A stretch of 64,000 bases of DNA from Planctomycetaceae bacterium (GTDB lineage: Bacteria > Planctomycetota > Planctomycetia > Planctomycetales > Planctomycetaceae), in assembly GCA_021732415.1 (NCBI GenBank), contig JAKFVC010000065.1, positions 32,761 through 96,760 of the forward strand. Reading direction: 5' to 3'. Numbering within the stretch: position 1 is the stretch's first letter; each line of letters begins with the position of its first letter. The notes under the pieces are model-generated. The model was not told the DNA's origin and did not search any database. It saw nothing but the letters and a program-made list of their open reading frames with translations. Below, in pieces: positions 1-8,527 of the stretch. The position numbers and the translations under genes were made by a program.

Positions 1-210
1 CAACTGGGTCTGCGCTGCGGAGATCGCAACCGTTCGATTAACAGCCTCGTGAGCAGAAACGGGTGTGTTCGACACCTTCGAAACCGGTCGAGTCGCGCCA
101 GAGTTAACACGCTTTGCACGTGAAATGCTGCGAGATGACGCGGTGGCACAGCCGCTAAAAACTAATGCCAAAAGGAGTAAGGTCGTGACGAGATGTCGAT
201 TTATGCTCAT
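1..210 (-). CDS. Lipoprotein, partial (runs off the left edge)
   Basis: An open frame reads leftward from an ATG at 208-210 (a second ATG sits at 211-213) for 70 codons to base 1 without a stop. The start MSINRH is basic, followed by a leucine-rich run and the lipobox FSGC with Cys at residue 21. This is a clear bacterial lipoprotein signal. The mature part seen so far is Ser/Thr/Arg-rich and matches nothing I recognise. The layout (lipobox, then a polar low-complexity stretch) resembles the TolC lipoprotein at 35513, so a TolC-type channel is possible but unproven. Confidence 0.6.
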   Translation of the reverse strand, partial: MSINRHLVTTLLLLALVFSGCATASSRSISRAKRVNSGATRPVSKVSNTPVSAHEAVNRTVAISAAQTQL

Positions 211-687
211 CATAGACCATTCTTGGCATGTAACGCGAGATTTGAAAATGAAAGGACAAACAAGTTATGGCGTCGCGATGGCGATGGTGCATATAACTCT
301 GTACGGATGTCAAATCGGGTTGTCCGTGATTTCGCACACCACAAAGGCCGGGTCGGCACGCTCATGTTTATTGCGCCAGCGTGTTACAGAGAAATTGCTC
401 TGAGCGTCATCCCTTAATGTGCGCTTATGATGTTTGCAAAGATTCTGTTAATTTATCGGAATATTCTGCGCTAGGGTTAAGTCTGAAGCTTGGGCTGCGG
501 GAATTGAATCGCGGAATCGTTACCGCCGCGAACATCGCGGTGAGGCCAATCGGGCCGCAACATATTAACCGATTCAATCTCGACCGTTCCCGTTGACGGC
601 TCCTAGTTATGTCCAGACAGGAAGGCAATGGCCCACCAGATTCTGAGCGATTTTAATCGAATTACTGTGTCGTACTCCAAGTGAGAT
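211..687. other. Gene-free stretch
   Basis: Short open frames exist on both strands but none has a signal peptide, a recognisable motif or a convincing ribosome site. The stretch probably holds the promoter of the lipoprotein to the left and the 3' end region of the TolC unit to the right. A small GC-rich hairpin around 520-542 lies just after the TolC stop. Confidence 0.4.
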
Positions 688-2211
688 TTACCGACCTGTT
701 TGCAATGCGGCTGGCAGCAGTCGCTTGGACGTGCTCTCTTGCAGCTTATTGAGGACTGCACGTTGTCGGCTGACGCCGCCGCCTGCACCTTGAAGGGCTG
801 TGCCGATTTCGGCGGGATTCAAGCCGCCAGTCAGTTGTAGACCATTGATCTCGGCCACGACTTTTTGTAATTCAGTCAACGCTTCGACGTAAGCCAAACT
901 GCTTTCGAAATAGGTTTGACGTGTGGACAGGACTTCAAGAATGCCAAATTCGCCTTGTTTGTAGCCGTCGGTCGCGAGTTGCAGAGTTTCTTTGGCATCG
1001 GGCAAGATGTTATCGCGCAGGCTGCTGACTTGGTCGCGGGCGGTCTTGTAGCGGCGAAACGCATCCGTCAGCAGGTCTCGCAGCACCAGCCGCACACGTT
1101 CGACATCGGCATTCGCTTGCCGTATTTCCGCCTGAGCGCGGGTAATGTTGCCCTGGTTGCGATTGAAGATCGGGACAGGCACCGAAAATAAGGTGCTCAC
1201 GGTGTTGGAGTTTGTGACCCGATCTCGTTCCGCCACCACTTGCACGCTGAGATTGGGAATCGATTCGACCGACTCCCGCTCCAGTTCGCTCCGGGCGAAC
1301 TGGACGCGGGTCAGCGCCGCGTGCATTTGCGGACTGTTGCTCTCCAACTGCGTCCAGCATTCATCCCAGCCAAGTTCGGCAACTTCTTCCTCCAGTTGGC
1401 CCGCGACCGTCGCACGTTCCATGTCAGGCACGCCAATGAGCACGGTCAATTGGTTCCAGGCCGAATCGTGACGATGTTCAGCTTCACGCAAATTCAACCG
1501 TACTGTGTGCATTTGAACTTTGGCCTGGAGCAGGTCTTTCCGCGATACCTGCTTGGCGCGACTCATGCGATCCGTCAACTCGTAGCCCTCGCTGGCGATG
1601 CGATCCAAATCATGAGTGAGCGCGACGGCGCGCTGCGCGCCAAGCAACTCGTAATAGCGAATCTTGAGGTCGTTGAGCACCCGCATCCGTTGCGCTTCGG
1701 CATCCCACGATAAACGTTGAATGTCCCACGCTTCAATGTTGCGATTCTTTTTGAGCTTGCCAGCCGTGACAAACTCCTGGCTCACGAAGACTCCTTGCGT
1801 TTGGGATTGGTCGCCCCGCGAATTGTCCGAACGGAGGTAGCCGACTTGCGGATTCGGATAGCGGCCGACTTGGTCGTAGAGTCCACGATCCGCGTCCACC
1901 GCGGCGGCGGCTTGGGCCAACGTGGGATTGTTTGAGAGCGCGAGTTGCTCCAGGTATTCCAGCGTCAGCGTCGGTTGCAGGGCGTCATTAGCGGGCTCCT
2001 GATGAACCATCTGCTCGATGTTTGTCTTCGACGATCTTTTGGGGGACAACGTCGCGATAGCCGGATTCACATTGGCTGGCTTTTTGCTGGCCGCCACAGC
2101 CGTCACTTTCGCGCGTCCGCGTGACGGTGTCTCTTGAGCGAATAATGAAGAGGTGATTAAGCCCGCGAGAATGGCGAGGGATAGAGTGCGAAAAATCGTT
2201 AAACGAGTCAT
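688..2211 (-). CDS. TolC-family outer-membrane channel of heavy-metal RND efflux (CusC/CzcC-like)
   Basis: Outer-membrane factor expected to trimerise and form the exit duct for a tripartite metal-efflux pump. A Sec signal peptide (MTRLTIFRTLSLAILAG, cleavage near FAQ) is followed by the two long alpha-helical repeats typical of TolC. The first holds NNPTLAQAAAAV and the second ends GEFGILEVLSTRQTYFE. The ATG at 2209-2211 is chosen because a near-perfect ribosome site AAGGAGGTGA lies directly upstream; a GTG six bases earlier is unlikely. It is the last gene of the minus-strand run that contains the double adaptor and the RND pump, so it is their likely partner. About 507 residues, slightly long for the family because of a polar N-terminal extension. 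Confidence 0.9.
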   Translation of the reverse strand: MTRLTIFRTLSLAILAGLITSSLFAQETPSRGRAKVTAVAASKKPANVNPAIATLSPKRSSKTNIEQMVHQEPANDALQPTLTLEYLEQLALSNNPTLAQAAAAVDADRGLYDQVGRYPNPQVGYLRSDNSRGDQSQTQGVFVSQEFVTAGKLKKNRNIEAWDIQRLSWDAEAQRMRVLNDLKIRYYELLGAQRAVALTHDLDRIASEGYELTDRMSRAKQVSRKDLLQAKVQMHTVRLNLREAEHRHDSAWNQLTVLIGVPDMERATVAGQLEEEVAELGWDECWTQLESNSPQMHAALTRVQFARSELERESVESIPNLSVQVVAERDRVTNSNTVSTLFSVPVPIFNRNQGNITRAQAEIRQANADVERVRLVLRDLLTDAFRRYKTARDQVSSLRDNILPDAKETLQLATDGYKQGEFGILEVLSTRQTYFESSLAYVEALTELQKVVAEINGLQLTGGLNPAEIGTALQGAGGGVSRQRAVLNKLQESTSKRLLPAALQTGR

Positions 2212-2602
2212 AGTCACCTCCTTGTGACGATTTCAAAATCGGCATTTTGCCGAATCCAGTTCAAGATTTCATCCTTGGGAACCGAGCTTTTGAGGTCTCT
2301 CGCATGTATGAAACCCGCAGACTACCAGTTCGCTGTTGCGACGCGGCGAGGTTATTCTCGATTCCCTTTCCCGTGAAGGCTTTGTTTCCGACGCGGCCCG
2401 GGACAGATCACGGTCGGGGAGCTGGCGTGTCGCGGCGCGGTGACGGAGGAGGAGCTTCTTCACGCTCGTCATGTAGAGATTTCACACCGGCATCGTACAT
2501 CGTGATGTGCCAGCGATTCCGCACAGATCAGTTTCTCCTGCAGGCCACCATTCCCGACTTGTTGTGAAGGCTGACGTTGCGGTTGAGGAACACACGCTCA
2601 CC
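2212..2602. other. Gap between TolC gene and upstream gene, no gene seen
   Basis: The frames open here lack a signal peptide, recognisable domain or ribosome site. The gap is long for an operon, so TolC may have its own promoter here. I could not pick one with confidence. Confidence 0.35.
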
Positions 2603-3193
2603 TTAAGCTCTCAACTGGGGCTCTCCCCACCAGAATGAGAAGTCGTTGTTGCCGCGGATGGAATCGAGCATCAGAGTCACTCGCATTTCGCGGGCCTTGA
2701 CGGGCAATTTGCGTTCGATTTTGGCCCACTTGTTTTTCTCGCTGCGGCCTCCGTCGATGATGATGTCGCCGTTGATCTCCACGCTGAAGATGACCTCGCC
2801 CTCGGCCTTACCGTTCCAGCCCACGGTGGAGTAGAAGGTCATGTCTTTGCCGATCAGCTTCTGATCAAACTGCAAGAAGAACGTGATCAGCCCCCAGCCG
2901 AATGTGCCTGGACGTTGCTGGATCGCGTGCTCCTTCTCGCCACCGATCGCCACTTCCTCTGCCTTGGCGATCACGTTGTTGCATGAAACGGCATGGTCAA
3001 ATTCGTGTTGCAGGTGGAACGACAGTTCATGTACGTCGAAGTAGCCTTGGCGTTCGCTATTGTCGGCAAGGGCCGTGCCGGGCAGAGCCATGGTCAAGGC
3101 CGGCACGAGAATCGCTCCTGCCCCGACGACCGTCGCCACTCTGTGTCCAAAGGCGCGACGAGAAATATTTCCCAGTGATTGCGAGTGACTCAT
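2603..3193 (-). CDS. Secreted protein with Tat-like signal and NPCBM-like fold
   Basis: The ATG at 3191-3193 puts the motif ISRRAFGH followed by a hydrophobic stretch and ALA at the N-terminus, which looks like a twin-arginine export signal. The mature half contains FYSTVGWNGKAEGEVIF and DIIIDGGRSEKNKW and ends with FSFWWGEPQL. This order of strands resembles NPCBM-type carbohydrate-binding modules; that assignment is by eye and is an inference. It lies between a TPR protein and TolC in the RND unit. Its role in metal efflux is unknown. About 196 residues. Confidence 0.6.
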   Translation of the reverse strand: MSHSQSLGNISRRAFGHRVATVVGAGAILVPALTMALPGTALADNSERQGYFDVHELSFHLQHEFDHAVSCNNVIAKAEEVAIGGEKEHAIQQRPGTFGWGLITFFLQFDQKLIGKDMTFYSTVGWNGKAEGEVIFSVEINGDIIIDGGRSEKNKWAKIERKLPVKAREMRVTLMLDSIRGNNDFSFWWGEPQLRA

Positions 3194-3289
3194 AATTGAT
3201 GCTCCTGTGCAAGGTTTGTGACATCGATCCTTCTCAAACACTATTGCTGTGGGCCCGCGCCCACGTTCCTGGACCACGAAGGCCGCGAG

Positions 3290-4294
3290 TTACTTGCTCT
3301 TCTCTTCGTGCTTGTGGTCGGTCGCGCCGAGGCCGCCGGGCTTGAGGGATTTTTCGAAGTCTTGCGGCGGCGGATACTCGACCGATGCGTCCACCGATCG
3401 TAGGGACTCGCTCATGCCGGTCGTTACTCCCAGCGGGTGAACGCCGGAAACTTGTTCGGACGGTGGCGGTCCTGGGCGCGGCGCTGGGCCATCGATGACT
3501 TCTAACAAGCGGGGCGCCCATTCGTCGCGCGGGTTGAGTTCCACGGCCTTGGTCAACTCGCGGCTCGCCGCGTTCGGATGGCCCAGAAACACCCAGTGGT
3601 AGCCCACCAGGAATCGGGCGTCGGCGTGGTTGGGGTTTTCCGCGATGAACCGCTCTAGCCGCCGAACCTGCGCCACGTAATCGGCGTCGTGGTAGTAGCT
3701 GCGGAAGTTCTTAACGACATACCCCCAGTCCTCTTGCGGTAGCAGTGACATGGCAAGACGCGCTGCTCCGGCGGCGTCGCGGTACTCGCCCACCGCGAAA
3801 TGGATTTGCGACAGCAGCAGGAACAGGCGGCCTTCGCGCGGCATCTCTTTGGCCGCACGTTTGGCCCACTCAACCGCCTCTTCGTAGTGATGGGAACGGA
3901 AAGCGGACTCGGCGCGTCTCTGGTAACTCAACGCGGTGGCTGTGCCGTAGTACGTCGCCCCCAACATCGGGCCATCATCTGAACTTGAGGTCGCGACAGC
4001 CGGCGGGGCCACAGACACGGTCGAAGGACCAGAGTAGGAGTAGACACGCGGGGTATAGCTCTGCGGCCAGGAGTTGTACCCATACGAGCCATATCCCACC
4101 CCGAAGTAGATCGGGGAATAATGGTGGCCGAAGCCGGAGTGGCCAAAGCCGCCGAACCCATGACTGAAGCCGTGGCCGCCGTAGTGATGGCCACTATGGC
4201 CACCGTGCTGTGCCCAGGCAGGCAGACCGGGTATCGCCGCGCCGATCAGGAAAGACAGCACTGGCAGCCAGCGGGTCGTGATCTGGTAATACAT
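3290..4294 (-). CDS. Secreted TPR protein with Gly/His-rich N-terminus
   Basis: The ATG at 4292-4294 is preceded by AAGAAGGATG, a good ribosome site. A signal peptide (MYYQITTRWLPVLSFLIG to AWA) leads into a region dominated by Gly, His, Tyr and Phe (residues about 27-65) that could bind metal weakly. From about residue 115 to 270 there are TPR-type helical pairs, with YEEAVEWAKRAAKEMPREG and AASRELTKAVELNPRDEWA as the clearest. The C-terminus is Pro-rich and charged. TPRs suggest protein-protein contacts in the periplasm. Its neighbour at 4385 has the same Gly/His/Tyr-rich composition, so the two may act together. Confidence 0.75.
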   Translation of the reverse strand: MYYQITTRWLPVLSFLIGAAIPGLPAWAQHGGHSGHHYGGHGFSHGFGGFGHSGFGHHYSPIYFGVGYGSYGYNSWPQSYTPRVYSYSGPSTVSVAPPAVATSSSDDGPMLGATYYGTATALSYQRRAESAFRSHHYEEAVEWAKRAAKEMPREGRLFLLLSQIHFAVGEYRDAAGAARLAMSLLPQEDWGYVVKNFRSYYHDADYVAQVRRLERFIAENPNHADARFLVGYHWVFLGHPNAASRELTKAVELNPRDEWAPRLLEVIDGPAPRPGPPPSEQVSGVHPLGVTTGMSESLRSVDASVEYPPPQDFEKSLKPGGLGATDHKHEEKSK

Positions 4295-4384
4295 GCAGAC
4301 ATCCTTCTTTGATTTCGTCATTGCGGCCGCTGGCGAAAGCAGCCGATTTCCGATCCGGTGCGTCCATCGTCGCGGACTCGCCCG

Positions 4385-4774
4385 TTAGTAATGGCCGCCA
4401 AACACGTGCCCGCCGGAGTAATGGTGCCCGCCGGAATAGCCGTGGCCATAACCAAAGCCATTGCTGGGGGGGTAATGGTGGCCGTCACTGCTTCCATAGT
4501 ACGACGAGCCATAGTAGATCCCGCCGTAATACGGTGACGAATAAGAGCCGCCGCCATAACCGCCATAACCGCCGTAGTACTGCGGCGAGTAGTGGTGGCC
4601 GTACGAGAAGCTAAAACTGGGGGCGTAATGATGGCCGCCTCTCCCGTAATACGCGCCGTGGCCACCAGTGTAATGGCCGCCGTGATGTTGAGCCCGCGTG
4701 GCCGGGGGCGAGAGCATCGCCCAAGCCAACATGGCTGCCACTGCAACTACACGCATTTCAAATTTCCGAAACAT
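4385..4774 (-). CDS. Small secreted Gly/His/Tyr-rich protein
   Basis: A signal peptide (MFRKFEMRVVAVAAMLAWAM, cleavage near TRA) is followed by about 100 residues made almost entirely of Gly, His, Tyr and Ser, with repeated GGHHY and GHHYSP units. The ATG at 4772-4774 has GTGAGG upstream. The many histidines make periplasmic metal binding plausible, but no known domain is visible. It follows the RND pump by 61 bases. A decayed relative is present at 37407-37559 next to a truncated copy of the same pump, showing that pump and Gly/His-rich protein travel together. Confidence 0.75.
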   Translation of the reverse strand: MFRKFEMRVVAVAAMLAWAMLSPPATRAQHHGGHYTGGHGAYYGRGGHHYAPSFSFSYGHHYSPQYYGGYGGYGGGSYSSPYYGGIYYGSSYYGSSDGHHYPPSNGFGYGHGYSGGHHYSGGHVFGGHY

Positions 4775-4834
4775 GGTAACCTCACTTTCCAACGGAGTTG
4801 GATTGGTGACTTTGATAGTATCCGCCGAGCATCG

Positions 4835-7800
4835 TTACGGCTTTGCCTCACGCCGATTCTCCGAAGGTGATGCGGGAGCAACCGTTGGCGGTGCGCCGGT
4901 TGGGGCGGCTGAACTCGTCTTGTCGTTGAGTTTCGGTTCTGGGACTGCGGCTTGCCGAGTCGGATGTGGAGCGGCCATCACAACATCCTGTCGAGTGGCC
5001 GTGCCGGAGGAAGTCGCGTTAGTTTTGGTTCTCTCATAGACCTTGCGGCCGAACTTAAAGAACAAGGCGGGCGTGACAACTTGGTCGAGGATCGTTGAGG
5101 TCAACATGCCGCCGAAGACGACGAGCGCGAGCGGGTAGAGAATTTCCTTGCCGGTCTGCCCCGCTCCGAACAGCAGCGGCAGCAGGCCGATGAAGCTGGT
5201 CATGGCGGTCATCATCACGGGTGCGAGACGCTCCAAACTGCCGCGTACGATCATCTGTTCGGAAAAGGTCTCGCCTTCGTGCTGCATCAGGTGGATGTAG
5301 TGCGAGATCATCATGATACCGTTGCGGCTGACGACTCCGATCAGCGTGATGAAACCGACCCAGTGAGCGACTGAGAGGCTCGTCGCGCTGACCCAGACGC
5401 GGGGCCAGTCCCACCACGGCGCAACTTGTAGCGCGGACCACTCCGGGCGATTCACGATCAACAGTGCCAGCACGGAACCGAACGCGGCGAGCGGGATGTT
5501 GACCAAGACTTGCACCGCGGCGCGCCAGGAATCGAGTGCCTTGCAGAGCAGCAAGAACACGCCCAGGATGCTGAGCGCACCGAGAATCGCGAGTCGACGA
5601 TTCGCCTGCTGCTGAGCCTCGAACTGGCCGCTGTATTCGAGGTAGTAGCTGCCGGGTAATTTTCGCAGGTTGTCTTCGACTGGCGTGAGCGCCTGCTTGA
5701 TGTCGGCGACGACGCTGGCGAGGTCACGGCCTTGTGTGTTGCAGAAGACGACGATGCGGCGTTGAACGTGTTCGCGATTGAGCGTGTTCGGACCCGTGGT
5801 GTCGAGCACTTCGGCGACCTGTCCCAGCGCGACGCGGCGACCGGAGGGTGTTTCGAGGATCGTTTCGTTAATGACGTCGGGATCGCTGCGCGAGTCGGCG
5901 TCGTACCAGACGACCAGACCGAAGTAACGGTCCTCGTCGAGCACCTGCGAGACCACTCGCCCTTTGTAGGCGGTCTCCAAGAGTTCGGCGACGTCTCCGG
6001 GAGCCAGTCCATAGCGGGCGGCTTCGTCGCGTTTCACCTTCAATCGCACTTGCGAGATTTCGACTTGCGGCTCAATCTGTAAATCGACGATACCGGGGAT
6101 CGGCTGCATGCGTTCTTGAATGTCATAGGCGGCCGTGCGGAGTTCGCGTAAATCCTGGCCGAAGACTTTGACCGCGATTTGGGCGCGGATGCCGGACATC
6201 ATGTGATCCAGGCGGTGCGAGATCGGCTGACCGATGTTCACGGCGGCTCCGGGGATATTCGAGATGCGGTCGCGCACCGCGGCGATGACTTCTTCGCGCG
6301 GACGCCCCACGGAATCAAAGCCCCAGAGGTGCGCAATGGGTACTAATCGCAACACCGCAAACCCCCAGCCTGGTTTCGGCGGACGATGTTCGGCAAGTCG
6401 CACATCGATTTCGGACGAGTTGACTCCCTCGGCGTGCTCGTCCAGTTCCGCGCGGCCCGTGCGGCGCGAAACAGAGAGGACTTCCGGCACATCCAGGATC
6501 AATCGCTCGGCTCGCTCGGCGACGCGTTGGCTTTCGTCGAGGCTGGTACCGGGCTCCATCCGCAAACTAATGGTCAACGTCCCTTCGTTGAACGGCGGCA
6601 GGAACTCGCCACCCATCCACAGAATGCTCGTGCAGGACACCGCGACCAGCACGGCGACAAAGCTCAGAATCAGCGTTGCGTGGCGCAGCGTGAATCGCAG
6701 CACTGTCGCATCGACGCGTTTCAGCCAACGTAGAAATAGCGGGTCTTTTTCTTCATCCAGGAGCTTTGCTTGCGGCAACAGGAACGACCCGAGCACGGGC
6801 GTGAACGTGAGCGACACCACCAACGAGCAGAGCAGAGCAACGATGTACGCGATGCCGAGCGGGGCGAACATGCGGCCCTCCAAGCCAGCCATCGAGAACA
6901 ATGGAAACATGACCAGAATTACGATCAGCGTTGCATACACGATCGAGTTCCGCACCTCGCACGAGGCGTCGTAGATCACGTCCAGGGGCGAGCGTTGTTG
7001 GCTGACCGGGAGCTGCCGGTTCTCTTTCAACCGACGGTAGATGTTCTCGATATCCACAATTGAATCGTCCACCAGATCACCGATCGCTACCGCGATTCCT
7101 CCCAGCGTCATCGTGTTGATCGTGATGCCGAACCAGTGGAATACGAGCACGGTCAGCAGAATCGACAGCGGCATAGAAGTCAGCGAGCTGAGACTCGTGC
7201 GGAAGTTGCCCATCAACAGGAACAGCACGACGATGACCCACAACGCTCCGTCGCGAACCGCTTCGGTGACGTTCTCGACGGCGGCTTCGATGAAGTCGGC
7301 CTGCTTGAAGATGCGACGTTCGATCACGACATCTGGCGGCAATTCCTTCTGCAACGATTCCAGCACGTCGTCAATCTTGCGGTCGAGTGCCAGGGTATCG
7401 GCGTTCGGCTGCTTCTGGACGGTCATGATGACGGCCGAGCCGCCGCTGATTTTCGTCGTCGTGGCTGCTTCGTCGTCTTTCTCGCCATCGCTGTGCTCAT
7501 GGTCTGCTTCATGTTTGTCGTGACTATGTTTCGACGGCTCAACATGACTGCTTTTCTCGCGACCAGCCTCGCCATGACTGTCCACAGGCGGGTCGGCTTC
7601 AGCGTGCCCGTGCGGTTGCGATTCACGAACGGCGGCATTCACGTCGGGTTCGAGCTTCACCCACGCACTGCCGTCGCCCCGCTTGACGGGCCCCCCGAAA
7701 CGGACATCGGCCACGTCCTTAATCCGCACGGGCATTGGCTCGCGCCACAGTACCGGCGTGTTTTCGATCTCCTCCAGCGTCAGGCTTTGTCCGCTGATCC

Positions 7801-8515
7801 GCAGCAGCGACTCCTTCGGCGACCGGACCATGATGCCTCCGCCCGCGATGACGTTGGCTTTTTGAGCCGCATCGGTGAGCTGTTGCAGCGTGATGTTTTG
7901 AGCCGCCAGTCGCGCGGGCGACGTGATGATCTGATATTGCTTGAGCACACCGCCCATGACTGTGACTTGCGACACGCCTCCGACCGCCAGCAACCGATTG
8001 CGCAACGTAAATTCCCCCAGCGTTCGCAATTCCATCGCCTTTGCCGCTTGTTCTTCGGGAGACTTCAATTCGGCGGTGGACCGCAGACCGAGCAGCATGA
8101 TCTCGCCCATGATCGAGGAGATCGGAGCCATGACTGGGTTGGTGTCGGCGGGCAACCGCTCGCGAGCCAGTTGCAGTTTCTCCGCGACGATCTGTCGGTC
8201 GCGAAAGATATCGGTACCCCAATCGAACTCGACCCACACAATTGACAGCCCGATGCCCGATGCCGACCGCACCCGCTGCACGCCGGTGGCTCCGTTGAGC
8301 AGAAACTCGATGGGCCGCGTGACCAATACTTCGACTTCTTCCGGCGCGAGGCCGGCCGCCTCGGTCATAATCGTCACCGTCGGACGATTGAGATCGGGGA
8401 ATACATCGACGGGCATCTCGCGCAGCAGGATCACTCCGTAGACCATGACCACGAGCGACCCAATTAGCACGAGGGCGCGATTCTTCAGAGAGAAAGAGAT
8501 GATCCAATTCAGCAT
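4835..8515 (-). CDS. Heavy-metal efflux RND permease with His/Asp-rich loop (HME family, non-Cus type)
   Basis: Inner-membrane proton-driven metal exporter of about 1226 residues. The start MLNWIISFSLKNRALVLIG is typical and is preceded by GAGAAGGAAC. TM4 carries GDLVDDSIVDIEN near residues 475-490, the acidic proton-relay region. The three methionines that carry Cu(I)/Ag(I) in CusA are absent: the matching places read TLTISLRM, SSEIDVRL and RLDHMMSG. A divalent metal is therefore more likely than copper; this is inferred. Residues about 290-355 form an inserted periplasmic loop full of His, Asp and Glu (SHDKHEADHEHSDGEKDDE), a probable metal sink. It sits 12 bases after the double adaptor. 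A truncated close relative lies at 37718. Confidence 0.93.
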   Translation of the reverse strand: MLNWIISFSLKNRALVLIGSLVVMVYGVILLREMPVDVFPDLNRPTVTIMTEAAGLAPEEVEVLVTRPIEFLLNGATGVQRVRSASGIGLSIVWVEFDWGTDIFRDRQIVAEKLQLARERLPADTNPVMAPISSIMGEIMLLGLRSTAELKSPEEQAAKAMELRTLGEFTLRNRLLAVGGVSQVTVMGGVLKQYQIITSPARLAAQNITLQQLTDAAQKANVIAGGGIMVRSPKESLLRISGQSLTLEEIENTPVLWREPMPVRIKDVADVRFGGPVKRGDGSAWVKLEPDVNAAVRESQPHGHAEADPPVDSHGEAGREKSSHVEPSKHSHDKHEADHEHSDGEKDDEAATTTKISGGSAVIMTVQKQPNADTLALDRKIDDVLESLQKELPPDVVIERRIFKQADFIEAAVENVTEAVRDGALWVIVVLFLLMGNFRTSLSSLTSMPLSILLTVLVFHWFGITINTMTLGGIAVAIGDLVDDSIVDIENIYRRLKENRQLPVSQQRSPLDVIYDASCEVRNSIVYATLIVILVMFPLFSMAGLEGRMFAPLGIAYIVALLCSLVVSLTFTPVLGSFLLPQAKLLDEEKDPLFLRWLKRVDATVLRFTLRHATLILSFVAVLVAVSCTSILWMGGEFLPPFNEGTLTISLRMEPGTSLDESQRVAERAERLILDVPEVLSVSRRTGRAELDEHAEGVNSSEIDVRLAEHRPPKPGWGFAVLRLVPIAHLWGFDSVGRPREEVIAAVRDRISNIPGAAVNIGQPISHRLDHMMSGIRAQIAVKVFGQDLRELRTAAYDIQERMQPIPGIVDLQIEPQVEISQVRLKVKRDEAARYGLAPGDVAELLETAYKGRVVSQVLDEDRYFGLVVWYDADSRSDPDVINETILETPSGRRVALGQVAEVLDTTGPNTLNREHVQRRIVVFCNTQGRDLASVVADIKQALTPVEDNLRKLPGSYYLEYSGQFEAQQQANRRLAILGALSILGVFLLLCKALDSWRAAVQVLVNIPLAAFGSVLALLIVNRPEWSALQVAPWWDWPRVWVSATSLSVAHWVGFITLIGVVSRNGIMMISHYIHLMQHEGETFSEQMIVRGSLERLAPVMMTAMTSFIGLLPLLFGAGQTGKEILYPLALVVFGGMLTSTILDQVVTPALFFKFGRKVYERTKTNATSSGTATRQDVVMAAPHPTRQAAVPEPKLNDKTSSAAPTGAPPTVAPASPSENRREAKP

Positions 8516-8527
8516 TCGAGTTCCTTC

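Noticed and set aside
65..403. Plus-strand frame of 112 codons at the left edge
   Set aside because: Overlaps the lipoprotein reading from 210 to base 1 on the other strand, which has a true lipobox; the plus frame has none.
2247..2567. Plus-strand frame between TolC and the Tat-type protein
   Set aside because: No motif, no ribosome site, and opposite to the surrounding operon.
7136..8245. Long plus-strand open frame (369 codons) over the left RND gene
   Set aside because: It is antisense to a well-conserved pump and has Arg/His-rich, motif-free translation, as expected for a shadow frame in GC-rich DNA.
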